DNA from: DASXRA01 sp963737425
GTDB lineage: Bacteria > Actinomycetota > Actinomycetes > Mycobacteriales > Jatrophihabitantaceae
Assembly: GCA_963737425.1 (NCBI GenBank)
Contig: CAVTSX010000009.1
Span: forward strand, 372,001-436,000
Length of the DNA: 64,000 nucleotides
Direction of reading: 5' to 3'
Position numbers and translations under genes: made by a program. Under the pieces are notes generated by a model, which did not search any database, was not told where the DNA came from, and was given only the letters and a program-made list of their open reading frames with translations. This document shows, piece after piece, positions 26,139-34,894 of this stretch; position 1 is the first letter of the stretch, and every line of letters begins with the position of its first letter.

Positions 26139-26852
26139 TCAGCGTGGGCGGCGTGCGGTAGACGTTGGGGACGGCGCGGTCCGGGCCTTTCGGGTCGGGT
26201 CATCAGCCTGATCGACAGAGGCCAACCACCCGGCGTGGTGTTTCGCGGCCCAGGACCGCCGTACCCGTCCGAACACCATGCCGTAAAGCGCAGGTCGCGT
26301 CGATGGGTTGAGTAAGGCCATGAAGATGTGCGCGCCGAGAAGCGCAGCAGTAAGGAGCACAGCGGCGCCATGCAGCCCGCCTTCACCGCCGGCCAACCAG
26401 GACTGAATACCGGTCCCGATGACCGCCGTCAAAGATATAGTGAGCATCCAGGCGAGCAGTTTCTGCCCCGTGTTGAAGAACCCCCAGTCGTGACGCGGTG
26501 AGGCGGTGAACGGATTCCGCACGTGCTCACGCACCCATGCGACGTCGCCGCGGTCAACGGTGAGCAGTCGACGGGTGGACCCGAGCAGCGCATCCCGGTC
26601 GCCGAAGACGAACGCCGCAACGAGCCCGGCGGCGAGTAGAACGACTGACCCCACGTGTACGACCAGCATCGGGCCGGACCCGGACTCGTCGCCCATCGCA
26701 AGGCCCGAAAGCAGAGCAGCTGACACCATCGTGACCGTCCACCAATGTGCGAACCGCTCAGTTCGGCCGAAGCGAACGACCCATGATCCACCGTCCGGCG
26801 CATGCTCCCCCGCCGCGCGTCGATCGATTACCGGTCCGCGGGTGCTGCTCAC
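26139..26852 (-). CDS. Cytochrome b-type membrane protein (formate dehydrogenase gamma-like)
   Basis: About 237 aa from GTG 26852; upstream starts to 26942 exist. Four membrane spans are evident. Histidines suited to heme b ligation sit in ERFAHWWTV (span 1), LVVHVGSV (span 2), GLHGAAVLL and LGAHIFMALL (last span). The C-terminal STRPALYGMVFGRVRRSWAAKHH is the conserved end of FdnI/FdoI-like cytochrome b556 subunits. Such subunits pass electrons from a dehydrogenase to quinone. No dehydrogenase alpha or beta subunit is nearby, so its partner must be elsewhere or lost. Confidence 0.75.
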   Translation of the reverse strand: MSSTRGPVIDRRAAGEHAPDGGSWVVRFGRTERFAHWWTVTMVSAALLSGLAMGDESGSGPMLVVHVGSVVLLAAGLVAAFVFGDRDALLGSTRRLLTVDRGDVAWVREHVRNPFTASPRHDWGFFNTGQKLLAWMLTISLTAVIGTGIQSWLAGGEGGLHGAAVLLTAALLGAHIFMALLNPSTRPALYGMVFGRVRRSWAAKHHAGWLASVDQADDPTRKARTAPSPTSTARRPR

Positions 26853-27469
26853 GGTGCGACCTGCTTCCTCGTATGTATCGCCACCTCCAGCACACCCCCG
26901 AGACCAAGCGCGCTCCCAGGGCCGAAGGCCCCGAACAAACATGGCGAAGGTGCCGCGCCCGCCTGGGGATCACGCTCCTTCTCCACACCTCAAATCCAGC
27001 GATAACAGCCCACAGGAGCCAGCCACGTCTCGGCGATCGTGCCGCGGCTGCGATCCAGCAGCGCTGGAAGCAAGAGACCGCGCCAGCAGTACCGAAGTCG
27101 GCGTCGTAGCAGAGCCTGACGCGGCGCAGGCTGACAGCGCCGTCCACCCCGGGCCGGCAGGGCCGGTGAGCATTTCATGATCGTCGTCAGGGCCCGCCCA
27201 GCCGCCGGGCGTGGTCCCGACTATGGGCCAAGTTTGCGGCGCTGCGATGTCTGCCTGCTGGGCCGGTGTGGCGGAAAGGCAATTCGTCCTAGCTGCGTTG
27301 AAGGGTGTCCGCGCGGCCCCGACAGGGAATTCCTTGTCTCTCTCCGACGCCGGCGCGAACCCAGAAGATCCCGGGCCGCGTCGATGCCAGCGTGGCAGAA
27401 GTCCCGGAAGTCTCTTGATCTGCGGGTGGTATTCGACGGTGCGATAGTGCGGTATGTCAGCTCGCCACG
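26853..27469. other. Gene-free stretch
   Basis: About 600 nt with no supported gene. Open frames on both strands are Arg/Pro-rich and lack ribosome binding sites. Confidence 0.35.
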
Positions 27470-27733
27470 GTGCACCGCGGGAAGGGGTTGAGCGCACTGT
27501 TCAACATCGTGGCCGTCGTGGGCGGCGCATTCCTCGTGGCCGGTGTAGCGCTTGGCGTGTTTGTCGGGGTGGGCAAATCGCACCGCGCGGCGTCGTTCGT
27601 CTCGAGCATATTTGTCGCCTACAGCGCCTTGATGCTTATGGCTGGCCTTGTGCTTCGGCGACGCGGCCATAGCCGGTTTGCCAACATCCGCACAGGCCGC
27701 GATGGTGCACCGCTGGACCGACCGCACCAATAA
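27470..27733 (+). CDS. Small two-span membrane protein
   Basis: Up to 87 aa from GTG 27470; TTG 27488, behind GGAAGGGG, is equally possible. Two membrane spans are clear (LFNIVAVVGGAFLVAGVALGVF and SSIFVAYSALMLMAGLVL), followed by a basic tail FANIRTGRDGAPLDRPHQ. The last 18 codons recur as a degenerate copy at 35414-35467. No family is recognised. Confidence 0.55.
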   Translation: MHRGKGLSALFNIVAVVGGAFLVAGVALGVFVGVGKSHRAASFVSSIFVAYSALMLMAGLVLRRRGHSRFANIRTGRDGAPLDRPHQ

Positions 27734-27850
27734 TTCGTCAGGACGCAGCTGACAAGAACTGATCTGGCGCCGATCTGGCCCAGCGGGAGATCGTCGCTGG
27801 CCCACGGCGCTAACCTGTTCATAGTCGGTGGGCGGAACCGGGGGGTTTCA

Positions 27851-28387
27851 ATGGCAGATTCTGCCCGCATGCCGTGGACCGGGCGCGCTGCCGAGACACT
27901 CGGCCATTACGCCGGCCAAGTTCTGATCGCGGCCATCCTCGCCGTGGTCGGCCTTCGGTTCTATTCGCTGCCTGCTCTATCGATGCTGGTCGCATCTTTC
28001 GTCGTGATATGCGTCGTCCTGCTCGCGTGGCTGCTCCTACGCCAACACGACCGGCGCCTATGCGAGCGGTGCGTGCGCTCCCTGCCTCTCAATCCCTCGG
28101 AGGACGCGGTGAGGCTTCGCCGGCGGTTCTGGGTGGCGCACACGGCCTCCGAGCCACGGTTTCTGATTCCCTACCTCATCGTGCTGATCGGCTCGAACGT
28201 CGCGACATCGGCGTCGGGACGGATCGGCTGGGCGATCGTCCAGCTCTCGATGATCTACCTGATCGTCGCGCACACCACGCACCGCCGGCTGCAGCCGTGG
28301 TGCCCATGGTGCAGCCCGGAGGGCGGCGGAGACCACGTCGACGATCCAGACCCGGTCCTGCCACACGACGACCGGCAGCCGGTGTGA
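27851..28387 (+). CDS. Membrane protein with paired CxxC motifs
   Basis: 178 aa with four membrane spans, two at residues 20-62 and two at about 104-140. The cytosolic loop between them has LCERCVRSLPLNPS, and the C-terminal tail has WCPWCSPEGGGDH. The two CxxC pairs are placed to bind one zinc ion together or to act in thiol redox. Proteins of this layout are hypothetical in actinobacteria. It is 117 nt downstream of the two-span protein gene on the same strand, so the two may be cotranscribed. Confidence 0.7.
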   Translation: MADSARMPWTGRAAETLGHYAGQVLIAAILAVVGLRFYSLPALSMLVASFVVICVVLLAWLLLRQHDRRLCERCVRSLPLNPSEDAVRLRRRFWVAHTASEPRFLIPYLIVLIGSNVATSASGRIGWAIVQLSMIYLIVAHTTHRRLQPWCPWCSPEGGGDHVDDPDPVLPHDDRQPV

Positions 28388-28910
28388 CGGCGCGCCGGCC
28401 GCACGGTCACGATCCGGCGCAACGCATCGTCTCACCGGCTGGGCGAGCGGGCCCGGCGGATGTCGCGCAGGACCGTGGGGTTCCTGGCGTCGACTCCGCG
28501 AACGCCCTCATGCCCACATACGCAGGGATACGCGCCGCTCGACGTGACGCGAGCAGCCCACACAGTCGGTCCGCAGTTGATTGCGCCCCGACCGGCTCGC
28601 ACGCCCCGCCCGGCCGGGTGGGTTGATCAGCGCGACGCGCCGACCGTCGAGTCTCGCAATGGTTCGGTGAGCTTCGTCGTTTCGCCGCAGCGTCGAATGC
28701 GGCGTACTTCGTGTTCCAAGGGCACCACCTGCAGTTGTGGACACAGCTCGGGCTGTCGGAGGTGATCGCGACCGTCGTGGGCATCCGTCGGTACAGGCCC
28801 GCGCAAGCGAGCGGACGCAATTGCCGCTGGCGAAGCTGACGGGACTCAAATCCCTGAGCCCCACACTCCCAGTGAGAGGGCTAGGAAGGTAAGGGAGGAA
28901 TTAGGCGCGG
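28388..28910. other. Gap holding a possible C-terminal gene fragment
   Basis: No intact gene. On the plus strand, 28626-28840 reads as a protein-like stretch (VSQWFGELRRFAAASNAAYF, then HLQLWTQLGLSEVIATVVGI) with no start codon or ribosome binding site. It may be the end of a lost gene; the family is not recognised. Confidence 0.3.
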
Positions 28911-29084
28911 ATGTTGGGACCGCTGGCACGAACTTGTGCGTGGCTGGCGTTAGTGGTCACGAGTTTGGGGCCGATATTGGGGCCCACCGCCTTGTTCACC
29001 GATCGCCACGCGCGGCTGGTTCGGCATCGCGTGCGACGACGGGAGCGCAATGCCGAGCGGTCTGAATCATCCGACAATAAGTGA
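28911..29084 (+). CDS. 57-residue single-span membrane protein
   Basis: ATG 28911, with GGGAGG 12 nt upstream, opens a 57-codon frame. It has one hydrophobic segment (CAWLALVVTSLGPILGPTALF, about residues 9-29) and a strongly basic then acidic C-terminal tail (RHRVRRRERNAERSESSDNK). A 46-bp stretch of it recurs at 36168-36213 with about 76% identity by eye, which supports a real, once-duplicated element. Function unknown. Confidence 0.45.
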   Translation: MLGPLARTCAWLALVVTSLGPILGPTALFTDRHARLVRHRVRRRERNAERSESSDNK

Positions 29085-29315
29085 CGCGCCTCAAACCCCG
29101 CCATGACCGTCGACCAGCACGGTCGACTGGTGGTCGTGATCTCGCCGATCGGGCGAGACGCACCCAATCCGTCTGCACACCCTGGTCATGTGAATCACCC
29201 GTCAGCAGCCGCGCCAGCTGCGTCAGTGGCCACAGTGCGAGGCCACCGTGCACGTGGATGGTCTGGGCCGCCTCGCCGCGCCAGCTTCGTCCGCTGTGGC
29301 GGATCGGTCGCGGGC

Positions 29316-29549
29316 TTAGCCGCGATCTCCAGGCAGACGTTGGATGGAGACAATCTCCAGCCTTGCCGAGTGGAGCCGATCGAGACTTCGGTGCAGCGTC
29401 GCCTGATCTACAGTCGCGACCAGGGTCGTGTCCGGCCCATCCGGTTCGTTCTCGAAGCCCTCCACCGCCGCGCGGTGGATGCCATCAAGTCGGCCGCGCA
29501 CGACGATCCGGTAGCGATGCTCTTCGGCGGGCATTGTCGGGTGAATCAT
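29316..29549 (-). CDS. Small conserved hypothetical protein
   Basis: 77 aa from ATG 29549, with GGGAG about 8 nt upstream. The fold pattern is beta-helix-beta-helix-beta: HRYRIVVRGRLDGIHRAAVE, DTTLVATVDQATLHRSLDRL, ARLEIVSIQRLP. Similar actinobacterial proteins with RI.VRGRL at the start and a TxL.G.V.DQ..LH..LD(R/K) centre are common and uncharacterised; the fold suggests an ACT-like or YbjQ-like domain. It stands alone. Confidence 0.7.
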   Translation of the reverse strand: MIHPTMPAEEHRYRIVVRGRLDGIHRAAVEGFENEPDGPDTTLVATVDQATLHRSLDRLHSARLEIVSIQRLPGDRG

Positions 29550-29793
29550 GCACGCTCCCTTTGCCCGTTCGACACGTGTGACGCGCGGCGAACCGGTCGA
29601 AGTTGAACCGCCTGCACAAATGGGTTAGCAGCCTTGGACCTGAGACGCTGATATGCGACTGGCCCGTCGACGCAGAACATGCGCAAGATTGCCCGTGAGG
29701 TCACCAGCCGATCGTCGGTGTCCGCTTTGCGGGTCGCCAGAGGCGAACGTCCCAGCGCGGGCCGCAGAGACCCTGACGGCATTTACATGCCTG

Positions 29794-30141
29794 CTAATCG
29801 CTGATCCCCGTTTGCGCTGGCGACCGCTTGCCCGGCCAGCGCCCTGTCAGCCGCTCGAATTCCTTGGCGCTCGCGCGGTCGACCAACGCCTTGACCACGC
29901 CGAAGACGATGCCGTGCAGTGCAGCAGCAGGCAGGATGTCGGCCCAGCTCTTGGCCTTATCGGTCGCCTCCGGGACATTGCCTCTGCCAGTTAAGGCCCG
30001 CCAGAGTCGTGCAAAGAGCATGCTGGCCAGCATTCCGCCGGCCAGGCTGGCGACTATTCCGACTGGCTTGTACATCAGCTTGATAATTGCCCGATCCAAA
30101 AACCTGGCCATTCGGTCTTGTTCGGGAGCTACATCAGCCAT
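29794..30141 (-). CDS. DUF4235 family membrane protein
   Basis: 115 aa from ATG 30141. The DUF4235 pattern is clear: IIKLMYKPVGIVASLAGGMLASMLFARLWRALTG (first span), ATDKAKSWADILPAAALHGIVFGVVKALVDRASAKEFERLTGRWPG (second span and conserved end). The protein crosses the inner membrane twice. The family is common among actinobacterial stress-type genes and has no known activity. An internal ATG at 30111 is an alternative start. Confidence 0.85.
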   Translation of the reverse strand: MADVAPEQDRMARFLDRAIIKLMYKPVGIVASLAGGMLASMLFARLWRALTGRGNVPEATDKAKSWADILPAAALHGIVFGVVKALVDRASAKEFERLTGRWPGKRSPAQTGISD

Positions 30142-30726
30142 GACAGCGATTATTTGGCCCGAACCGTCGGCCGTCCAGCACACACTGTCGACAGCAAGCT
30201 GCGCATCGGCGGGTTCCGGGACGCCACCGGGGATCTCGCTGATCTCCAAGAGCAAGGTCAGAGATCACCGACCGACTCTGGGCGGACTACCAGGCCTTCA
30301 TCACGCGCCTTGTCCGAAGTCGAGCTGGAGCACCCAGCTCACGGGCGATCGTCACCGCGACCACGCGATGCAGTAACCAGAGAAGCAAAGCGCCAGAACG
30401 TACTGACGATCGGTGTCCTTCGGATCAACAGCGCAGACATAGCCGCCGACAGCCCGCTTGGCAGCCAGGACGGATGCAAGTCGCACGGCGTGTGAAACGC
30501 ACTCATCTAGCCGCGTTGACGCTTGTTCGCGGGGGCGTGGAAGTGCCGATAAGGGGGCGTGACCTCCTCGCTCGCCCGGGCTGCTGGTCGGAAGAGCCGA
30601 CCGTCCTGAGACGGATATTGGGACCTCGGCCTCTGCCCGCGCTACGCTCGGTGCGCTTCAGTGAAGCAGCGACAAGGTCGGTATCCATGGGGATCGTCGG
30701 CCGGGTGGTCGCTGGAGGTGATTCCC
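30142..30726. other. Gene-free stretch with possible remnant
   Basis: A plus-strand segment near 30240-30330 (ALSEVELEHP in one frame and ITDRLWADYQAFI in another) looks protein-like but is interrupted. Nothing can be named. Confidence 0.3.
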
Positions 30727-31053
30727 ATGGTGTCGCCTGTCATCCGAGGAAGCCATCACCCTCGCTTTCAGATGCCTGTGATGCCGCATACCCGGCTCGG
30801 TTGGTGGGCAGTCGGGCTCCTGCTGCTCCTCGCCCCCTACCCGGTGTACTGGGTGCTGCTGCACGACACCAGCCTGTCGGACTCCTGGGTGCCTGTGGTG
30901 CTGGCCGCTATCGCTTTGCCGCCACTCGTCCTCGGCGTCCTCGCCCTCTCCCGCCGGCAAGCACGGTCGATCATCCTGAGCGTGCTCTTCGGGTTGGCCG
31001 TCGTCCAGATCGTGTGGGGCGTGATCCTCGCGATCTCGTTCGCTCTCGAGTGA
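30727..31053 (+). CDS. Small three-span membrane protein
   Basis: 108 aa from ATG 30727. The ribosome binding site GGAGGTGAT, 5 nt upstream, is an almost complete match to the 16S rRNA tail and decides the start. Three membrane spans are predicted: LGWWAVGLLLLLAPYPVYWV, VPVVLAAIALPPLVLGVLAL and IILSVLFGLAVVQIVWGVIL. There are no domains or charged loops of note. The strong ribosome binding site suggests high expression. Family unknown. Confidence 0.65.
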   Translation: MVSPVIRGSHHPRFQMPVMPHTRLGWWAVGLLLLLAPYPVYWVLLHDTSLSDSWVPVVLAAIALPPLVLGVLALSRRQARSIILSVLFGLAVVQIVWGVILAISFALE

Positions 31054-31374
31054 CACGTAATACGGAGCATGATCGCCTTCAAACGAACTGCCGGGCAGCG
31101 ACAAGTCGATGACCTTGAGCCGCTGATCCGAGCGGGAGCACTTGGATTCGTCCTGTCCGCCACCCGAGTCGAACTCAATGCATGCCGTCCGCGCGCTCCG
31201 ACAAGAGATGGTGGTAGTCGATCTTCGCGGCAGTCTCCCGGCGGTTACCGGTAGGTGCGCTGGCTCTGGCTATAAGCGCGCTGCGCAGACCACCGATGCA
31301 CAGTCATCAGGCCTTCATCCGTGACCCATTCGATGAAGACCGCCTGCCCGACATGCAGGGAGAACACGATCGCG
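31054..31374. other. Gene-free stretch
   Basis: No supported gene. Short plus-strand frames overlap one another without ribosome binding sites. Confidence 0.35.
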
Positions 31375-31632
31375 TTATTCGATGGCCAAAGGATGCCTGC
31401 GGAGCGTGTCATCCGCGTCTTCTGTGTCGACGGCCCCTGCCGCGGCCTCGGCGCGGGAGTGCCGCATGAGCGCGTCGCCTTTGCGGACCAGGGCGGTGCC
31501 GGCTTTCGTCAGGGCGACGGCGTTCTCGTGGCGGTGCTGTGGGGCGATCTCCATAGTCATGAGCTCAGTGGCGACGGCAGCGTCGATCTGGCGGCTGACG
31601 GTGCCCTTGGTCAGCCCGGGCCGGTCGCCGGC
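31375..31632 (-). pseudogene. C-terminal remnant of a MarR-family regulator
   Basis: The minus strand reads PGLTKGTVSRQIDAAVATEL, then EIAPQHRHENAVALTKAGTALVRKGD and an acidic tail to the stop at 31375. This follows the MarR recognition helix and wing (LTKGxVSRxIDxLxxxGL..DxxDRRxxxVxLTxAGxAL). No N-terminal dimerisation helix or start is found upstream, and the DRR of the wing is altered to QHRHEN. It is best read as the decayed end of a MarR gene. Confidence 0.5.
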
Positions 31633-31764
31633 AGGAAGCAGCGGCGAAACCGTTGAAGACGACAGTCCTGGCCCTCGAGACCGTGGCAGGATGAGCCCCG
31701 CTCAGAGGAGTCGGCGCCAAATGCCAAGTAGCCATCGAGCCGATGGCTTGCCGTGCCGCGTGCG

Positions 31765-33192
31765 TCAGTGCATTTGTCTACCCTTGCTGTGCCTGCCGTT
31801 GCTGCTCTTGCTGTGCCTGCCGTTGCTGCTCTTGCCGTGACTCACCTTGCCTTTCGCGCGCTCATGGTTTCTGCCGGTGTCCTTGCGGTGGTGTTTGGGT
31901 GTGCCATCCAGGTGGTGGGTGCCAGCCTGCTGATCGCGAGGTTCTTCTATGGCGGCAAGCTGAGACGCCGTCCGCGGCGCCGGAGTACGCCGTAGTGCCG
32001 GGCTGACCCTTGGTGGAGCGGCTTGCGTAGGGTCTGCCCGCGATGGCGGCACGGTCGACGAGGCAGCCCGCGGCCCAGCATGCGACGCCGGTCTGGGTGG
32101 TGCGGATCCGGTGGAACCGAGGTTGGCGGTCAGCGCGGCGCATCCGGCGATCACGACGGCCGCGGCGACGGCGGGGACGACGCGTCTTCGCCGAGCGCGG
32201 CTGGCGAGGGCGCCTGGGGGCTCGTCCGGATCGGTGACCGACCGGCCAAGCATCAGAATCTCGTCGGCGAGCGAGCCATCAGAACCAACGGCAATCTCGT
32301 CGAGCATGGCCGCCGCACGGCCGGCGTCGGGTCGGTCGACGGGGTCGGGCGCTGTCATGCCCGCGAGGACAGCACGCAAGCCGCGACTGACATCCCGCGG
32401 GACGATCGCCGATCGGTTGAGCCGGGCCATTGCGGCTTCGACGCCGGTGCCCGGGTAGGCGAGCACTCCGGTCAGCGCTTCGATCAGCACCAGCCCGAGC
32501 GAGTAGACGTCAGTGGCCGGGGTCAGCCCGTCGCCGCGAACTTGCTCTGGACTCACGTAATTCGCGGTGCCCACGGTCACACCGGTCGCCGCGACTTGAT
32601 TGGCGCTGACGGACGTGGCGATGCCGAAATCAGCCAGCTTGGGTGCGACAAGGTCGGCTTCGCTCTCACCGGTGATGAGGATGTTGGCCGGTTTGACGTC
32701 GCGGTGCACGATGCCGCGGGCATGGACGTAGGCCAATGTCCGGCACATCGCCGCGCCGAGCCGGGCCGTCTGTTGCTCGGTCAATGTCGTATGACGAATC
32801 CACTGCGCGAGGGTGGGGCCATCGACCAGCTCGGTCACCAGATACGCCGGTGCCGAACCATCGCCGGCGTACCCATCGACGACCGCAACCAGCCCAGGGT
32901 CATCCAGCGCGGACAAGAGGTCGACCTCGCGGCGGGTACCGATATCTGCCTCGATCATCTCCGCAGTCGGGCGGGGAATCTTGACGGCCACATCTTGCCC
33001 GCTGCGACGGTCGTAGGCACGGTGCACCGTCGACATACCACCGCAGCCAATGACCTGTCCCAGCTCGTACCGGTCGTGCAAGACACTCCCGGGCGCAGGC
33101 GCCGAGCGTCCCTCGCCCGGCCCGGTCGCTGCAGCCGGCGGCTGCGTTGCGGCGCCGCGCGACCGCGGTCGGCCCCTCAGGCACACCCGCAT
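31765..33192 (-). CDS. Eukaryotic-type Ser/Thr protein kinase without PASTA repeats
   Basis: 475 aa. The kinase domain covers residues about 42-300: glycine loop IGCGGMST, ATP-anchoring Lys71 in VAVKI, catalytic loop HRDVKPAN with Asp165, DFG at 188-190 and activation segment GTANYVSPEQ. One membrane span follows (residues about 331-352), then a Pro/Ser-rich outer tail ending in SSNGRHSK repeats. ATG 33192 shares its A with the TGA of the gene at 33192-34187, so the two are coupled. The outer tail lacks PASTA repeats, so muropeptide sensing is unlikely; the coupled lipoprotein-like partner may supply the sensor. Confidence 0.9.
   Translation of the reverse strand: MRVCLRGRPRSRGAATQPPAAATGPGEGRSAPAPGSVLHDRYELGQVIGCGGMSTVHRAYDRRSGQDVAVKIPRPTAEMIEADIGTRREVDLLSALDDPGLVAVVDGYAGDGSAPAYLVTELVDGPTLAQWIRHTTLTEQQTARLGAAMCRTLAYVHARGIVHRDVKPANILITGESEADLVAPKLADFGIATSVSANQVAATGVTVGTANYVSPEQVRGDGLTPATDVYSLGLVLIEALTGVLAYPGTGVEAAMARLNRSAIVPRDVSRGLRAVLAGMTAPDPVDRPDAGRAAAMLDEIAVGSDGSLADEILMLGRSVTDPDEPPGALASRARRRRVVPAVAAAVVIAGCAALTANLGSTGSAPPRPASHAGPRAASSTVPPSRADPTQAAPPRVSPALRRTPAPRTASQLAAIEEPRDQQAGTHHLDGTPKHHRKDTGRNHERAKGKVSHGKSSNGRHSKSSNGRHSKGRQMH
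31783..31840. repeat. 24-bp tandem repeat in the kinase tail
   Basis: Just over two copies of a 24-bp unit (core TTGCTGTGCCTGCCGTTGC on the plus strand) encode SSNGRHSK twice at the C-terminal end of the Ser/Thr kinase. The unit is a multiple of three, so copy changes would lengthen or shorten the tail without frameshift. Confidence 0.7.
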
Positions 33193-34187
33193 CAACGGTG
33201 CCTGGCCTCTCCTGCGGACGGTTGAATCGCGGTGTCGACCGAGGACAGCGCGGTCTCCAAATCAGTTGCCGTCGAGCGCAGCAGATTCATGGCGGCAACT
33301 GTGTCCGTCGCCGTGTCCAACGCTCCAAGGCGCGTCCGCGACGCCCGCACCGCGTCGCGCAGGGTATGGGCCTGACTGCCGTCGACATCATCGACGGCAG
33401 TTACCTCGAGCCGCGTCAGCTGATCTTCGGTCGCAATAACGCGGTCGGCTTGGATCCTCCAGCCACCAGCAATCTGCTGAGCGGTGGGCGCGCGCCCGAG
33501 CTGGGGCACGAGCTCACGCGCGAACCAGGCGACCTCGCCCTCTGCCACGGTGAACTCGTTCCTCCACGCGTGTCTCCTGCTTCGCCTGCGCAGCAGGAGC
33601 ACAGTCGCTAATGCGGCGCCCAGCACAACCGCACCGACCAGCCACCACACCCACGCCGGCGTGGAACTAGCGGAGCTACTCGCGTTGCTGGATGCCGCGC
33701 CGGTCGCTTTCGTCGAATTGGTCGTCGCCGTGGGGGTTGCCGTCGCGGTTTGGATCGCCGTGCTCGTCTGGGTCTGGACGGCCGTCTGGGTACGGGTCTC
33801 GGTTGCGGTTCGGGTCGTCGTCTGAGCTGTCGTCTGGCTTTCGGTGCGGGTCTGGGGTTCCGTCTCCGTCTGCGCGGATGGCTCCGAACGAGTCGGCGGC
33901 ACGCGAGTCGTGGCCTGTCCGGCCGGCTGGCTCGACGCCGCCGACGTCTCCGCTCCCGACCGCGAAGGCTGGCCGGACACAGTCAGCGATCTGGACGGAC
34001 TGACGTTGCCCGACTTACCGCACGACGAGACGACCGTCGCAGCCGCAAGCAAAGCAATAAGTGCTGCTTGCCGTCCGAGCCGCCGATCCGACCGCCGACA
34101 GAGACAGCGCCCAGCCTGCTCAGATCGCGTGGAGTCTTGGCCACAAGCCAGCCGCGTCGCATTCGCAGGATCCGGCAGCGTGATCAC
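33192..34187 (-). CDS. Thr/Gln-rich membrane lipoprotein coupled to the Ser/Thr kinase
   Basis: 331 aa from GTG 34187 (GGGAGG upstream). A hydrophobic segment ending VVSSC near residue 56 resembles a lipobox. Then comes a ~110-residue Thr/Gln linker of TQT/TAT repeats, a membrane span (VWWLVGAVVLGAALATVLLLRRR, about residues 188-210), and a helical cytoplasmic domain of about 120 residues (RNEFTVAEGEVAWFARELVPQL..). The cytoplasmic helices include DQLTRLEVTAVDD and RASRTRLGALDTA. The stop overlaps the kinase start by one base. A sensor or substrate role for the kinase is inferred; no family is recognised. Confidence 0.75.
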   Translation of the reverse strand: MITLPDPANATRLACGQDSTRSEQAGRCLCRRSDRRLGRQAALIALLAAATVVSSCGKSGNVSPSRSLTVSGQPSRSGAETSAASSQPAGQATTRVPPTRSEPSAQTETEPQTRTESQTTAQTTTRTATETRTQTAVQTQTSTAIQTATATPTATTNSTKATGAASSNASSSASSTPAWVWWLVGAVVLGAALATVLLLRRRSRRHAWRNEFTVAEGEVAWFARELVPQLGRAPTAQQIAGGWRIQADRVIATEDQLTRLEVTAVDDVDGSQAHTLRDAVRASRTRLGALDTATDTVAAMNLLRSTATDLETALSSVDTAIQPSAGEARHR

Positions 34188-34509
34188 GTCCTGATCCCTC
34201 CCACCGGGGTGACAGCAAGTGCACAGCGTCCACCCTGGGTTGGTCGCCGCGTTCGACTGTGCGGCTCAAGGATGGTGCTGTCATCACCTGTCCGGTGTGA
34301 TCGCGTGGTAGTTCGGGTCGCGGCGCGACCCGCCCAGGTCCAGGCTTGGCTGTTACTCCCCCGCGGCGAGCGGCCCTCCCACTGCGGCCGTTCCGATCGG
34401 CAGCCGAGCGCGATCTCGGACCCCACATGATCCACCTAAGCCAGACTGCGATGGACGATCCTGTCGTCGGTGCTTCGACCCCGCCGTGCGGCCGCGTCTA
34501 TGCCGCTTC
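34188..34509. other. Gene-free stretch upstream of the kinase operon
   Basis: Presumed promoter region of the kinase/lipoprotein operon plus the end of the broken DUF7144-like gene. No further gene is supported. Confidence 0.35.
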
Positions 34510-34875
34510 GGCCTTGCCGCCGTATGCGATGAGCCGTGGACCACCAGTGCGCCGACGGCGATGTAGGACGATGACCAGCCCGGGCAGTAGGGCAGCCACC
34601 AGACGGCGCTGATCGCCCCGCCGCGCCGGCGGCGACCCCGACTCAGCGGGGCCGGCTGCGATCCGTTGAGCACGAGAACCCGGATGCGGTCAGCACGGCC
34701 GCTACCACGAGGTAGATCCAACCGTAGGTGTTGAGGCTGCGACCGAACAGCGCGTCTTGGAGGTTCTCCGGTAACGCTCCGTTGTAACGGAACATCCAGA
34801 TCGCGTCGAAGATACGCATGACGCCCGCGGTCAGCACAACGATCGCCGCGAAGGTCACCTGCTCGGGTGTAGCAA
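34510..34875 (-). pseudogene. DUF7144-like membrane protein broken by frameshift
   Basis: The minus strand reads PEQVTFAAIVVLTAGVMRIF (span 1) and LNTYGWIYLVVAAVLTASGF (span 2), then the frame changes and the homologous reading continues as VLVLNGSQPA, AISAVWWLPYCPGW (span 3) and SSYIAVGALVVHG. Loss of one base near 34690, where TTC TTC-like sequence would restore FLVLNG, explains the break. The protein family is a small four-span actinobacterial membrane protein. No start codon is found, because the 5' end stops at a junction with the next fragment. Confidence 0.65.
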
Positions 34876-34894
34876 CCTCGGGGTCACGAACGGG

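Noticed and set aside
29546..31450. FCVDGP-encoding similarity between 29.66 kb (minus) and 31.41 kb (plus)
   Set aside because: Only about 20 bp match and the readings around them differ; chance similarity in high-GC DNA is likely.
31753..31995. Hydrophobic 80-residue plus-strand frame over the kinase tail
   Set aside because: It mirrors the repeats and disordered tail of the kinase, whose domain, overlap with the upstream gene and C-terminal frame are consistent.
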